A DNA stretch of 7,476 bases from positions 1-7,476 of the forward strand of contig JAKAEF010000049.1 in assembly GCA_021820025.1 (NCBI GenBank). Reading direction: 5' to 3'. This document shows, in pieces, positions 1 to 5,268 of the stretch (the stretch's first letter is position 1; the number at the start of each line of letters is the position of its first letter). The notes under the pieces are model-generated. The model did no database searches, was not told the DNA's origin, and saw nothing but the letters and a program-made list of their open reading frames with translations. Source of the stretch: a bacterium. Lineage in GTDB: Bacteria > Patescibacteriota > Microgenomatia > Levybacterales > UBA12049. The position numbers and the translations under genes are program-made.

Positions 1-1194
1 ACAGATGCATTTGAAAAAGCAACAAAAAATACTACCGGCAAACCATTTGCAATTGTAGCCAAAACAGAAAAAGGACATGGAGTATCTTTCTTAGCAAATG
101 CAGACAATTGGCATGGAAAACCATTGCCAAAAGATATGTTAGAAAAAGCTCTGCAAGAATTAGGTCCGTTGGAAGACAAACAAGTATTTACATTACGAGT
201 CCCTAAAACAGTTGCTCCAGCAGATAAAAAAGCAGAAACAAGTTTAAATATTTCTTATAAAGTAGGCGATAGTGTTGCAACAAGAGAAGTATATGGAAAC
301 ATTTTATCCCAACTTGGGAAAGAGAATGAATCAATTGTTGCTTTAGATGCAGAAGTAAAAAATTCAACGTACTCGATAGATTTTATGAAAGCATTTCCAG
401 ATAGATTTGTAGAATGTTTTATTGCCGAACAAAATATGGTTTCTGTAGCAGCCGGATTTGCAAGATTTGGGAAAACACCATTTGTTTCCACATTTGCTGC
501 ATTTTTAACCAGAGGAGCAGATCAGGTGAGAATGGCATGGCTTTCTCAAGCAGGGATTAAATTTGTTGGTTCTCATGCAGGAGTTTCTATTGGTGAAGAT
601 GGAGCATCCCAAATGGGGCTTGAAGAAATTTCACTTTTTGGAACATTGCCAGATGTGGTTGTTGTGCAGCCAGCAGATGCAGTTTCTGCTGCAAAACTAT
701 TGCAAGAAGTAACAAAAATTAGGGGTATGGCTTATGTTCAAACGCTTAGACCAAAAACAAAAGTACTTTATGAAACAACAGAAGAGTTCCCAATTGGCGG
801 ATCAAAGATTTTACGACAAAACGATACAGATGCAGTAGCTGTTGTTGCAACAGGAATTACTGTTGAAGAAGCGTTAAAAGCAGCTGACCTTTTAGAAAAA
901 GAGGGAATTACTATTACAGTTATTGATGCCTATACTATTAACCCAATTGATAAAAAAACATTATTAGATACTGCAAGAAAAGTAAAAACAAATACACTTA
1001 TTACTGTTGAAGATCATTTTATTCATGGAGGTATGGGAGATTTTGCAATTGCTGCAGTCTCGGAATATGGTGTAAAAGTAGTTAAAATGGCAGTAACTGG
1101 ACATTCACACTCAGGAACAAAAGATGAATTACTAGACAAAGCGGGAATAAATGCCTCTCACATTGTAGAAAAGGTTAAATCTCTTATTAAATAA
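1..1194 (+). CDS. tkt: transketolase, C-terminal part (5' end outside window)
   Basis: The frame is open from base 1 and ends at TAA 1192-1194, leaving 397 visible residues; the start codon and most of the thiamine-diphosphate-binding N-terminal domain lie upstream. Transketolase moves two-carbon ketol units between sugar phosphates in the cytoplasmic pentose phosphate pathway. Visible residues 37-44 read WHGKPLPK, typical of the end of the first domain. Next comes a variable linker (about 50-85). The pyrimidine-binding domain follows, with VGDSVATR near 88-95, KNSTYS near 120-125 and the AEQNMVS block at 142-148, whose Glu143 matches the catalytic glutamate that activates the cofactor. GSHAGVSIGEDG follows near 190-201. 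The C-terminal domain ends at about 397. These motifs match animal-type transketolases more closely than the E. coli type (family knowledge recalled, not searched). Both domains are on one chain, unlike split two-subunit archaeal forms. Deoxyxylulose-phosphate synthase is a less likely alternative. Confidence 0.95.
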   Translation, partial: TDAFEKATKNTTGKPFAIVAKTEKGHGVSFLANADNWHGKPLPKDMLEKALQELGPLEDKQVFTLRVPKTVAPADKKAETSLNISYKVGDSVATREVYGNILSQLGKENESIVALDAEVKNSTYSIDFMKAFPDRFVECFIAEQNMVSVAAGFARFGKTPFVSTFAAFLTRGADQVRMAWLSQAGIKFVGSHAGVSIGEDGASQMGLEEISLFGTLPDVVVVQPADAVSAAKLLQEVTKIRGMAYVQTLRPKTKVLYETTEEFPIGGSKILRQNDTDAVAVVATGITVEEALKAADLLEKEGITITVIDAYTINPIDKKTLLDTARKVKTNTLITVEDHFIHGGMGDFAIAAVSEYGVKVVKMAVTGHSHSGTKDELLDKAGINASHIVEKVKSLIK

Positions 1195-1241
1195 ATATGT
1201 CCTCAAAATTTTGTTCAGCGTTTTTTCTAAAATGATTGGTG

Positions 1242-1247
1242 TACAAT
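1242..1247 (+). promoter_or_regulatory. -10-like box TACAAT six bases before ATG 1254
   Basis: TACAAT matches the bacterial -10 consensus at five of six positions and is followed by six bases and then ATG at 1254. There is no Shine-Dalgarno sequence in front of that ATG. A transcript started at the normal distance from this box would begin at or next to the start codon, giving a leaderless mRNA. No good -35 box is visible at 16-19 bases upstream. The same arrangement recurs at 2995, 4258 and 5074. Confidence 0.45.
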
Positions 1248-1253
1248 AAAAAT

Positions 1254-1694
1254 ATGCCAAAACTTGAAACAACACAGGTAATAGAAGAACACTGGGATGT
1301 GAAGAAAATAATTATAGGAGTAATTGTATTTCTATTTTTGGCAGGTGCGGCATTTGCGGCAAAAGAATATATGTCACCAACCCCAAATACAAGTCAAGAT
1401 ATAACGCATATTCAAACAACAATTGGTGTTAAAGGCGCAGAAACAAGTACTAATAACTCAAATAATACACCAACACAGCAAAGTCCTAATAATGCAACTT
1501 TTTCTTTACCATCATCGACTGATATCCAAAATCAAATCCAAAATATTCAACAGCAGGTAACTCACTTAAATGTTACAGATTTAGCATCTTCATCTCCTCA
1601 AGTACAATCAATAATTCAGCAAATAGAACAATTACCAAATGCACCGGCAAATGCAGCAAAGGAGGCATGCATCAATTTATGCAACAGACTGTAA
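1254..1694 (+). CDS. membrane-anchored protein of unknown function
   Basis: This encodes 146 residues from ATG 1254. An in-frame TTG at 1236 would add six residues, but it lies ahead of the -10-like box, so ATG 1254 is preferred. A short charged N-terminus (1-18, MPKLETTQ...DVKK) is followed by one hydrophobic helix (about 19-36), which probably anchors the protein with its C-terminus outside. Residues 41-95 are low-complexity Ser/Thr/Asn/Pro/Gln, as in an extracellular linker. Residues 90-125 are rich in Gln and Ile with a coiled-coil look (IQNQIQNIQQQ). The end carries two cysteines, C139 and C143, in CINLC. I do not recognise a family. The gene overlaps the transporter gene by 16 bases and its last codons contain that gene's Shine-Dalgarno sequence, so the two are probably co-transcribed and translationally coupled. 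Any functional link to metal transport is only inferred from position. Confidence 0.75.
   Translation: MPKLETTQVIEEHWDVKKIIIGVIVFLFLAGAAFAAKEYMSPTPNTSQDITHIQTTIGVKGAETSTNNSNNTPTQQSPNNATFSLPSSTDIQNQIQNIQQQVTHLNVTDLASSSPQVQSIIQQIEQLPNAPANAAKEACINLCNRL
1658..1665 (+). promoter_or_regulatory. ribosome binding site AAAGGAGG deciding the transporter start
   Basis: This strong Shine-Dalgarno sequence lies inside the 3' end of the preceding gene. It ends only one base before ATG 1667, too close for initiation there, and 13 bases before the in-frame ATG 1679, which is long but workable. The downstream ATG is therefore the better start. Confidence 0.6.
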
Positions 1695-2971
1695 AGAAAA
1701 AGGGGTTCAGCAGATTTTTAAAAATTTTAGGTCCGGGAATTATTACCGGTGCAGCAGATGATGATCCCTCGGGAATTGCAACCTATTCTCAAACTGGAGC
1801 ACAATTCGGCTATGGACAACTTTGGACAGCAATTTTTATGCTACCTTTCCAAACTGCTGTACAAGAAGCATGTGCAAGAATTGGAGGAGTAACAGGTAAA
1901 GGAATTGCAGCAGTTGTAAGAGAGCATTACAGCAGAAAAATTTTGTATGCAGTTGTATTGCTTGTTTTAATTGCAAACACAATAAATATTGGTGCAGATA
2001 TTGGCGCAATGGCTGCTGCAACGCAATTAATTATTCCAATTAATTTTGTTATTTTAACATTAGCTTTTACTGTATCTATGCTTTTGTTAGAAATTTTTAC
2101 ATCTTATAAAACGTATGCAAAAATTCTAAAATGGCTTGTTTTAACATTAGTTTCTTATCCAATCACTGTTTTTATAGTGCAACAACCTTGGATTACCATT
2201 TTAAAAGCAACACTTATTCCACATATTGAATTATCCTTTAACTTTTTCTTTATCATTACAGGTGTTTTAGGAACAACTATCTCACCATATATGTTTTTCT
2301 GGCAGGCATCAGAAGAAACAGAAGAAGAGAAAGAAGAGCATTTAATTCACGGAGATCATAAACCAAGAATCGGATGGAGATTTATTAAAAATATGCGTCT
2401 AGATAATGCCTTAGGAATGATATTTTCAGAAGTTGGAACTTGGGCAATTATTGTGGTTGCTGCTACTGTTTTACATCAAAATGGAGTAACAAATATTGGC
2501 ACAGCCGCAGATGCAGCAAGAGCATTAGAGCCATTGGTAAAAAGCTTTCCTGATGCTGGTTTTATGTCAAAGCTATTATTCTCTGTCGGAATTGTAGGAC
2601 TTGGTTTATTATCTGTGCCTGTCTTAGCAGGTTCTGCTGCATATGCGTTATCAGAGGCATTTAATTGGAAAGAAGGATTGTCTTTAAAACTAAAAAAAGC
2701 ACATGGATTTTATGGAGTTATTACTATTGCAACTCTTTTGGGATTATTAATTAATTTTATAGGAATTAATCCGTTTCAAGCATTAATTTTTACCGCTGTT
2801 ATTAATGGTGTAGTTGCTGTGCCATTAATTTTTATTATCTGGAGAGTTGCTAAAAATGAAAAAATAATGGGAGAATTTAAAAGCGGAAAATTATCTAATA
2901 TTTTTGTTTTCTTAACATTTGTTGGCATGTTAGCTGCCGCAATTGCTATGCTTGCTACATTTATTCATTAA
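1679..2971 (+). CDS. NRAMP-family divalent metal ion transporter
   Basis: This encodes 430 residues from ATG 1679 (434 from ATG 1667, which sits too close to the ribosome binding site). About eleven hydrophobic helices are visible, the NRAMP/LeuT-fold number. The N-terminus has the family signature around LGPGIITGAADDDPSG (about 17-32), where helix 1 breaks at the ion site, then the conserved GAQFGYGQLW and QEACARIG stretches. Helix 6 carries GTTISPYMFFWQASEE (about 198-213), followed by an acidic loop (ETEEEKEEH). Classical MntH/DMT1 proteins have DPGN in helix 1 and an MPH-type methionine in helix 6; here these are DPSG and SPY. That places it in the divergent NRAMP-related group, so the transported ion (Mn, Fe, Mg or other) cannot be assigned. 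The protein would import a divalent cation across the cytoplasmic membrane, probably with protons in classical members. It is the second gene of a two-gene unit. Confidence 0.9.
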   Translation: MQQTVKKKGFSRFLKILGPGIITGAADDDPSGIATYSQTGAQFGYGQLWTAIFMLPFQTAVQEACARIGGVTGKGIAAVVREHYSRKILYAVVLLVLIANTINIGADIGAMAAATQLIIPINFVILTLAFTVSMLLLEIFTSYKTYAKILKWLVLTLVSYPITVFIVQQPWITILKATLIPHIELSFNFFFIITGVLGTTISPYMFFWQASEETEEEKEEHLIHGDHKPRIGWRFIKNMRLDNALGMIFSEVGTWAIIVVAATVLHQNGVTNIGTAADAARALEPLVKSFPDAGFMSKLLFSVGIVGLGLLSVPVLAGSAAYALSEAFNWKEGLSLKLKKAHGFYGVITIATLLGLLINFIGINPFQALIFTAVINGVVAVPLIFIIWRVAKNEKIMGEFKSGKLSNIFVFLTFVGMLAAAIAMLATFIH

Positions 2972-2994
2972 TTTCATAAAAAAACGAAATCAAG

Positions 2995-3000
2995 TATAAT
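2995..3000 (+). promoter_or_regulatory. perfect -10 box TATAAT six bases before prfB ATG
   Basis: A consensus TATAAT is followed by AACTGC and the ATG at 3007, with no Shine-Dalgarno sequence in between. The expected transcription start falls on or next to the A of ATG, so prfB is probably made from a leaderless mRNA. No convincing -35 box is visible around 2971-2978. Confidence 0.6.
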
Positions 3001-3006
3001 AACTGC

Positions 3007-4013
3007 ATGGACGATTTACACACAAGAGCAAAAAAAATAATAGAAAAACTAGATATTCCTTTAAAGCAAAAGAGAATTCGGGAATTAGAAGTAGAAAGCA
3101 GTAAGCCTGAATTTTGGCAAGATCATCAAACCGCAGGTAAAAAAATGAAGGAATTATCCGGTCTGCAAAAAGAAGTAGAAGAAGCAGATATGCTGCAATT
3201 ATTAGTAGAAGAAGGGCAAACAGAAGATGCAGAGGCAATAATAGAAAAATTAGAAATGTTTTTGTATTTTTCAGGCGCTCATGATGCAAGTGGAGCAATT
3301 TTAGCAATTCACAGTGGTCAGGGAGGAACAGAAGCAATGGATTGGACGCAAATGCTTTTTAGAATGTACTCACGCTACATAGAAAAAAAAGGATGGAAAT
3401 ATGAAATTATTGACCAAACCCCGGGAGAAGAAGCTGGTTTTAAAAGTATTACTCTGCAAATTGATGGAGCGTATGCGTATGGGTTTTTAAAATATGAAGC
3501 AGGTACGCATAGACTTGTTAGACAATCTCCTTTTAATGCAGATAATCTGCGTCAAACATCTTTTGCTCTTGTTGAAGTATTACCCCAAATTGAAGAAGAC
3601 AGCGAAATAATTGTTAAAGATGAAGATTTAGAATGGGATTTTTTTAGAGCCGGAGGACATGGAGGGCAAAATGTAAACAAAGTTTCAACAGCTGTGCGTC
3701 TAAAGCACATACCAACAGGAATTATTGTTACCTGCCAAACAGAACGATTTCAAAATCAAAACAGAGAATATGCACTAAAATTATTAAAAGCAAAACTTTG
3801 GATGCAGCAAGAAGAAGAAAGAAAAAAGAAGAAGCAGCACTTAAAGGAGGGTATAAAACTCCTGGTTGGGGAAACCAAATTAGATCTTATGTTTTGCATC
3901 CATACCACATGGTTAAAGATTTACGAACAGATTATGAAACAGGCAATACAGATGCGGTGTTAGACGGTGAATTAGACAAATTTATAGAGGAAGAATTGCG
4001 AAAATTATCATAA
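3007..4013 (+). CDS. prfB: peptide chain release factor 2, in two frames joined by a -1 shift at 3822-3828
   Basis: RF2 reads UAA and UGA stop codons in the ribosome and triggers peptide release. The first frame (3007 to about 3828) holds an N-terminal coiled-coil domain (1-85), the stop-codon recognition tripeptide SPF at 174-176 and the catalytic GGQ at 219-221. At residues 272-274 the RF2-like sequence leaves this frame; its continuation (EEAALKGG..., PGWGNQIRSYVLHPY, VKDLRT, AVLDGELDKFIEE) lies one base back and ends at TAA 4011-4013. A -1 shift at A AAA AAG gives a 335-residue protein. Without the shift, translation would run into an unrelated tail and stop at UAG 3961-3963 after 318 residues. 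The standard prfB +1 UGA site near codon 25 is absent: the matching Leu-Asp pair (residues 15-16) is simply CTA GAT. The break could be programmed, transcriptional slippage, a mutation, or a lost A in a six-A run. Identity is certain; the status of the break is not. Confidence 0.93.
3822..3828 (+). other. candidate -1 frameshift heptamer A AAA AAG in prfB
   Basis: In the upstream frame the bases read AGA AAA AAG, so the heptamer has the classical X XXY YYZ phasing and is the same sequence as the E. coli dnaX slippery site. Simultaneous slippage of the AAA and AAG codons puts the ribosome on GAA 3828-3830, exactly where the RF2 C-terminus continues. Downstream stimulators look weak: a five-pair stem 3845-3849/3859-3863 begins 16 bases after the heptamer, and a five-pair stem 3863-3867/3873-3877 competes with it. 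An AAAGGAGGG stretch lies downstream (3843-3851), not upstream as in dnaX. Confidence 0.5.
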
Positions 4014-4014
4014 T

Positions 4015-4293
4015 ATGAATTCAATTGAAGAAAGAATTACAAAATTAGAACAAAGAAATTTTCGAGTTGAAACAGATAAAGCGTGGGAAATTAGCTGGAG
4101 TAGAAAAATTCTTATTGCCCTGTTTACCTATTTGGCAATTGCTTTCTATTTACAATACATTGTTGGAATAAATCCTTGGGTAAATGCAATCGTTCCAACA
4201 GTTGGATTTTTACTTTCAACATTGACTCTTCCATTTTTTAAAAAATTGTGGGTACAATATATTTACAGTCATGAAAAAACAAAAAATAAGTAG
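4015..4293 (+). CDS. small two-helix membrane protein with N-terminal coiled coil
   Basis: This encodes 92 residues. The start ATG follows the prfB stop after one base (TAATATG), so it is probably coupled to prfB; no Shine-Dalgarno sequence is visible. Residues 1-20 are charged with heptad character (IEERITKLEQRN), residues 22-29 include the aromatic stretch KAWEISWS, and two hydrophobic helices follow at about 31-50 and 56-75, joined by a short turn containing INPW. The tail is basic. Proteins of this layout (short coiled coil, DKAWE.SW, two helices, FLLST..LPF.KK.W) look familiar as conserved hypothetical proteins, but I cannot name a function. The topology puts both termini on the same side, probably the cytoplasm. 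Its 3' end overlaps the next gene by 23 bases and contains that gene's possible promoter. Confidence 0.8.
   Translation: MNSIEERITKLEQRNFRVETDKAWEISWSRKILIALFTYLAIAFYLQYIVGINPWVNAIVPTVGFLLSTLTLPFFKKLWVQYIYSHEKTKNK
4258..4263 (+). promoter_or_regulatory. -10-like box TATATT seven bases before ATG 4271
   Basis: TATATT is followed by seven bases and ATG 4271, with no Shine-Dalgarno sequence. An overlapping TACAAT at 4253-4258 is an alternative box five bases upstream. Both are nested in the 3' end of the preceding gene. The region is AT-rich, so chance matches are likely. Confidence 0.35.
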
Positions 4294-4741
4294 ACAAAAT
4301 CCTCTTACTACTGTTACGCTTTTTTCAAAAGTACTAGCTGCTTGTTTATTTATAGCCTTTCCGTTTGCAGGATTTTTTATAGGCATGCAATATCAACAAA
4401 TGCTATCTATTGTTCAGCAGCAATCTATAGAACAATTTGGAAAATCAGGAATAAAAGGAGTAGTGGTCTCTCTTACTTGTAATGGTGTCAGTAATGCTTC
4501 AACAACAATTTGTACTACAAATTTTTATCCAGGTTTTATATCTATTCAAAAACAGGGAAGTTTAGATTACCAAATAGTTCAAGCAGATGGGCTTGGAAAT
4601 TTTACCGTATATCTTGATCCGGGAACTTATATAGTTTCGCCATTGCAAAAAAATACGTCTCTTATTGCAGGAAGTAAAAGAGAGATTGTGGTAAAAAAAG
4701 GTGAAATAAGTTTGGTAACTGTAGAATACAGGGTTAAATAG
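4271..4741 (+). CDS. membrane-anchored extracytoplasmic protein with beta-sandwich-like domain
   Basis: This encodes 156 residues. A basic N-terminus (MKKQKISRQ) and one hydrophobic helix (about 17-40) suggest a signal anchor with the rest outside the cell. Residues 60-156 resemble the carboxypeptidase regulatory-like/prealbumin-like fold seen in many surface proteins: GIKGVVV opens the domain, DGLGNFTVYLDPGTY (106-120) is the typical turn and strand, and the C-terminus is rich in alternating beta residues. C70 and C81 could form a disulfide. No catalytic motif is visible and there is no sorting signal. It may be an adhesion, structural or binding module; the specific function is unknown. The start overlaps the preceding gene by 23 bases, and the gene ends at TAG 4739-4741, inside a small inverted repeat. 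Confidence 0.75.
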   Translation: MKKQKISRQNPLTTVTLFSKVLAACLFIAFPFAGFFIGMQYQQMLSIVQQQSIEQFGKSGIKGVVVSLTCNGVSNASTTICTTNFYPGFISIQKQGSLDYQIVQADGLGNFTVYLDPGTYIVSPLQKNTSLIAGSKREIVVKKGEISLVTVEYRVK

Positions 4742-4755
4742 TGATAAGAATCACT
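4740..4755 (+). repeat. inverted repeat AGTGAT-AAGA-ATCACT after a stop codon
   Basis: A perfect six-base inverted repeat with a four-base loop starts in the TAG stop of the upstream gene. One extra T-G wobble pair (4739/4756) is possible. No T-run follows, so it is not a standard intrinsic terminator. It could be a weak 3' hairpin or an operator. Confidence 0.4.
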
Positions 4756-4779
4756 GATAATATTACATAAGTTGTTATT

Positions 4780-4789
4780 GTACATGTAC
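4780..4789 (+). repeat. palindrome GTACATGTAC just before ATG 4791
   Basis: This perfect ten-base palindrome ends one base before the start codon of the next gene. A TATTGT hexamer at 4776-4781 overlaps its left edge and could act as a -10 box nine bases from ATG. The position would suit a regulator-binding site, but a palindrome this short can arise by chance. Confidence 0.3.
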
Positions 4790-4790
4790 T

Positions 4791-5024
4791 ATGTCTAAGC
4801 AACTTACGCTCCAAATTATTGCTGTAATTTCTTTTATTGGGATTCTTTTTTCTGGCGTTCTTTCTTACAGAGAATTATTTCTAGGTTCTTGCAATCTTTC
4901 ATTTGTTAGTTGCGGTACAAATACTGGTCCTGTTTTGGGAGTTCCTGCATGTATTTACGGATTTGTTATGTATACAATCGTTTTTATATTTGCTATTTGG
5001 GGAATTTGTAGTAAAAATAAATAA
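4791..5024 (+). CDS. small cysteine-containing membrane protein, VKOR-like first half
   Basis: This encodes 77 residues with two hydrophobic helices at about 8-26 and 52-72. Between them is a loop with C34 and C41 and the stretch TGPVLGVPACIYGFVMY (45-61). The pattern helix, loop cysteine pair, V(L/F)GxP...G...Y, helix resembles the first half of bacterial vitamin K epoxide reductase (VKOR) proteins, which regenerate disulfide-forming enzymes in the envelope. Complete bacterial VKOR proteins have at least four helices and a CxxC active site in the last one; here that half is missing and no CxxC occurs. C54 and C73 are additional. It could be a stand-alone half-domain needing a partner, a disulfide-relay accessory, or an unrelated protein. 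The similarity is from memory and unverified. No Shine-Dalgarno sequence precedes the ATG. Confidence 0.7.
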   Translation: MSKQLTLQIIAVISFIGILFSGVLSYRELFLGSCNLSFVSCGTNTGPVLGVPACIYGFVMYTIVFIFAIWGICSKNK

Positions 5025-5070
5025 TCCTCTTACAAATTTCTTATTTCTTACACACATTACTTTTACCCTA

Positions 5071-5079
5071 TGTTATAGT
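5071..5079 (+). promoter_or_regulatory. extended -10 element TGTTATAGT before ATG 5087
   Basis: TG, one base and TATAGT form an extended -10 element that can work without a good -35 box. It ends seven bases before ATG 5087, so transcription would begin at the start codon of the 28-codon ORF. There is no clear -35 element. Confidence 0.5.
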
Positions 5080-5086
5080 TAGACCT

Positions 5087-5173
5087 ATGGTATTTGCATA
5101 CATAAAGGAGCTGTTTATTATGGCAGTTGCCTTTGGGTTTATTTTTCTTGGTCGGACTTTTTTAGGAGACTAA
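5087..5173 (+). CDS. possible 28-residue membrane peptide
   Basis: A short ORF runs from ATG 5087 to TAA 5171-5173. The product (MVFAYIKELFIMAVAFGF, then IFLGRTFLGD) would be a short amphipathic start plus one hydrophobic helix. Two signals support translation: the extended -10 element placing the transcript start at ATG 5087, and AAAGGAG at 5104-5110 nine bases before the in-frame ATG 5120, which would give a 17-residue form. It sits between the VKOR-like gene and the ftsEX operon, with about 95 bases to the next start. The pattern KEL..., then RTFL faintly recalls the first helix of signal peptidase I, but the catalytic SGSM motif does not follow. At this length chance is a real alternative. 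Confidence 0.35.
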   Translation: MVFAYIKELFIMAVAFGFIFLGRTFLGD

Positions 5174-5190
5174 AATCTGCATATTAAACC

Positions 5191-5220
5191 TTGCTAAACA
5201 TATGGAAATATGGTTATACT
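5191..5220 (+). promoter_or_regulatory. sigma-70-type promoter of the ftsEX operon, TTGCTA-18-TATACT
   Basis: TTGCTA (5191-5196) matches four of six -35 positions and TATACT (5215-5220) five of six -10 positions, with an 18-base spacer. The expected start near 5227 leaves a leader of about 42 bases before ATG 5269. The spacer holds a short inverted repeat, CATAT-GGAA-ATATG (5199-5212). This is the only promoter in the window with both boxes recognisable. Confidence 0.6.
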
Positions 5221-5228
5221 GAAAGTGG

Positions 5229-5264
5229 CCCAAGAATTTGCCTACTGTTGCATTGTTGGGAGGG
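5229..5264 (+). promoter_or_regulatory. leader with ribosome binding site GGGAGGG and possible masking stem
   Basis: GGGAGGG (5258-5264) lies four bases before ATG 5269 and decides that start over an in-frame TTG at 5191. CCCAA (5229-5233) can pair with TTGGG (5256-5260), covering the first three bases of the ribosome binding site. The stem has only five pairs with a 22-base loop, so control by masking is speculative. Confidence 0.45.
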
Positions 5265-5268
5265 TACT

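Noticed and set aside
255..491. Minus-strand ORF of 78 codons
   Set aside because: Lies opposite conserved transketolase sequence with clear family motifs on the + strand; the product has no recognisable features.
1195..1235. Possible intrinsic terminator after transketolase (AT-rich palindrome CAAAATTTTG and a T6 run at 1221-1226)
   Set aside because: The palindrome is only five A/T-rich pairs with no loop and is separated from the T-run; too weak to call.
1836..2021. Minus-strand ORF rich in Leu and Gln
   Set aside because: Antisense to conserved NRAMP helices; its composition mirrors Ala/Gln codons on the coding strand.
2971..2990. ATTTC/GAAAT inverted repeat after the transporter gene
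   Set aside because: Five weak pairs with a ten-base loop and no T-run; not a credible terminator.
2990..3337. Minus-strand ORF of 115 codons rich in Leu
   Set aside because: Antisense to the lysine- and glutamate-rich prfB N-terminus, whose GAA and AAA codons read as TTC and TTT/CTT on the other strand.
5191..5268. N-terminal extension of the protein before ftsE from TTG 5191
   Set aside because: It would place coding sequence over a good promoter, and ATG 5269 has a strong Shine-Dalgarno sequence at a workable distance.
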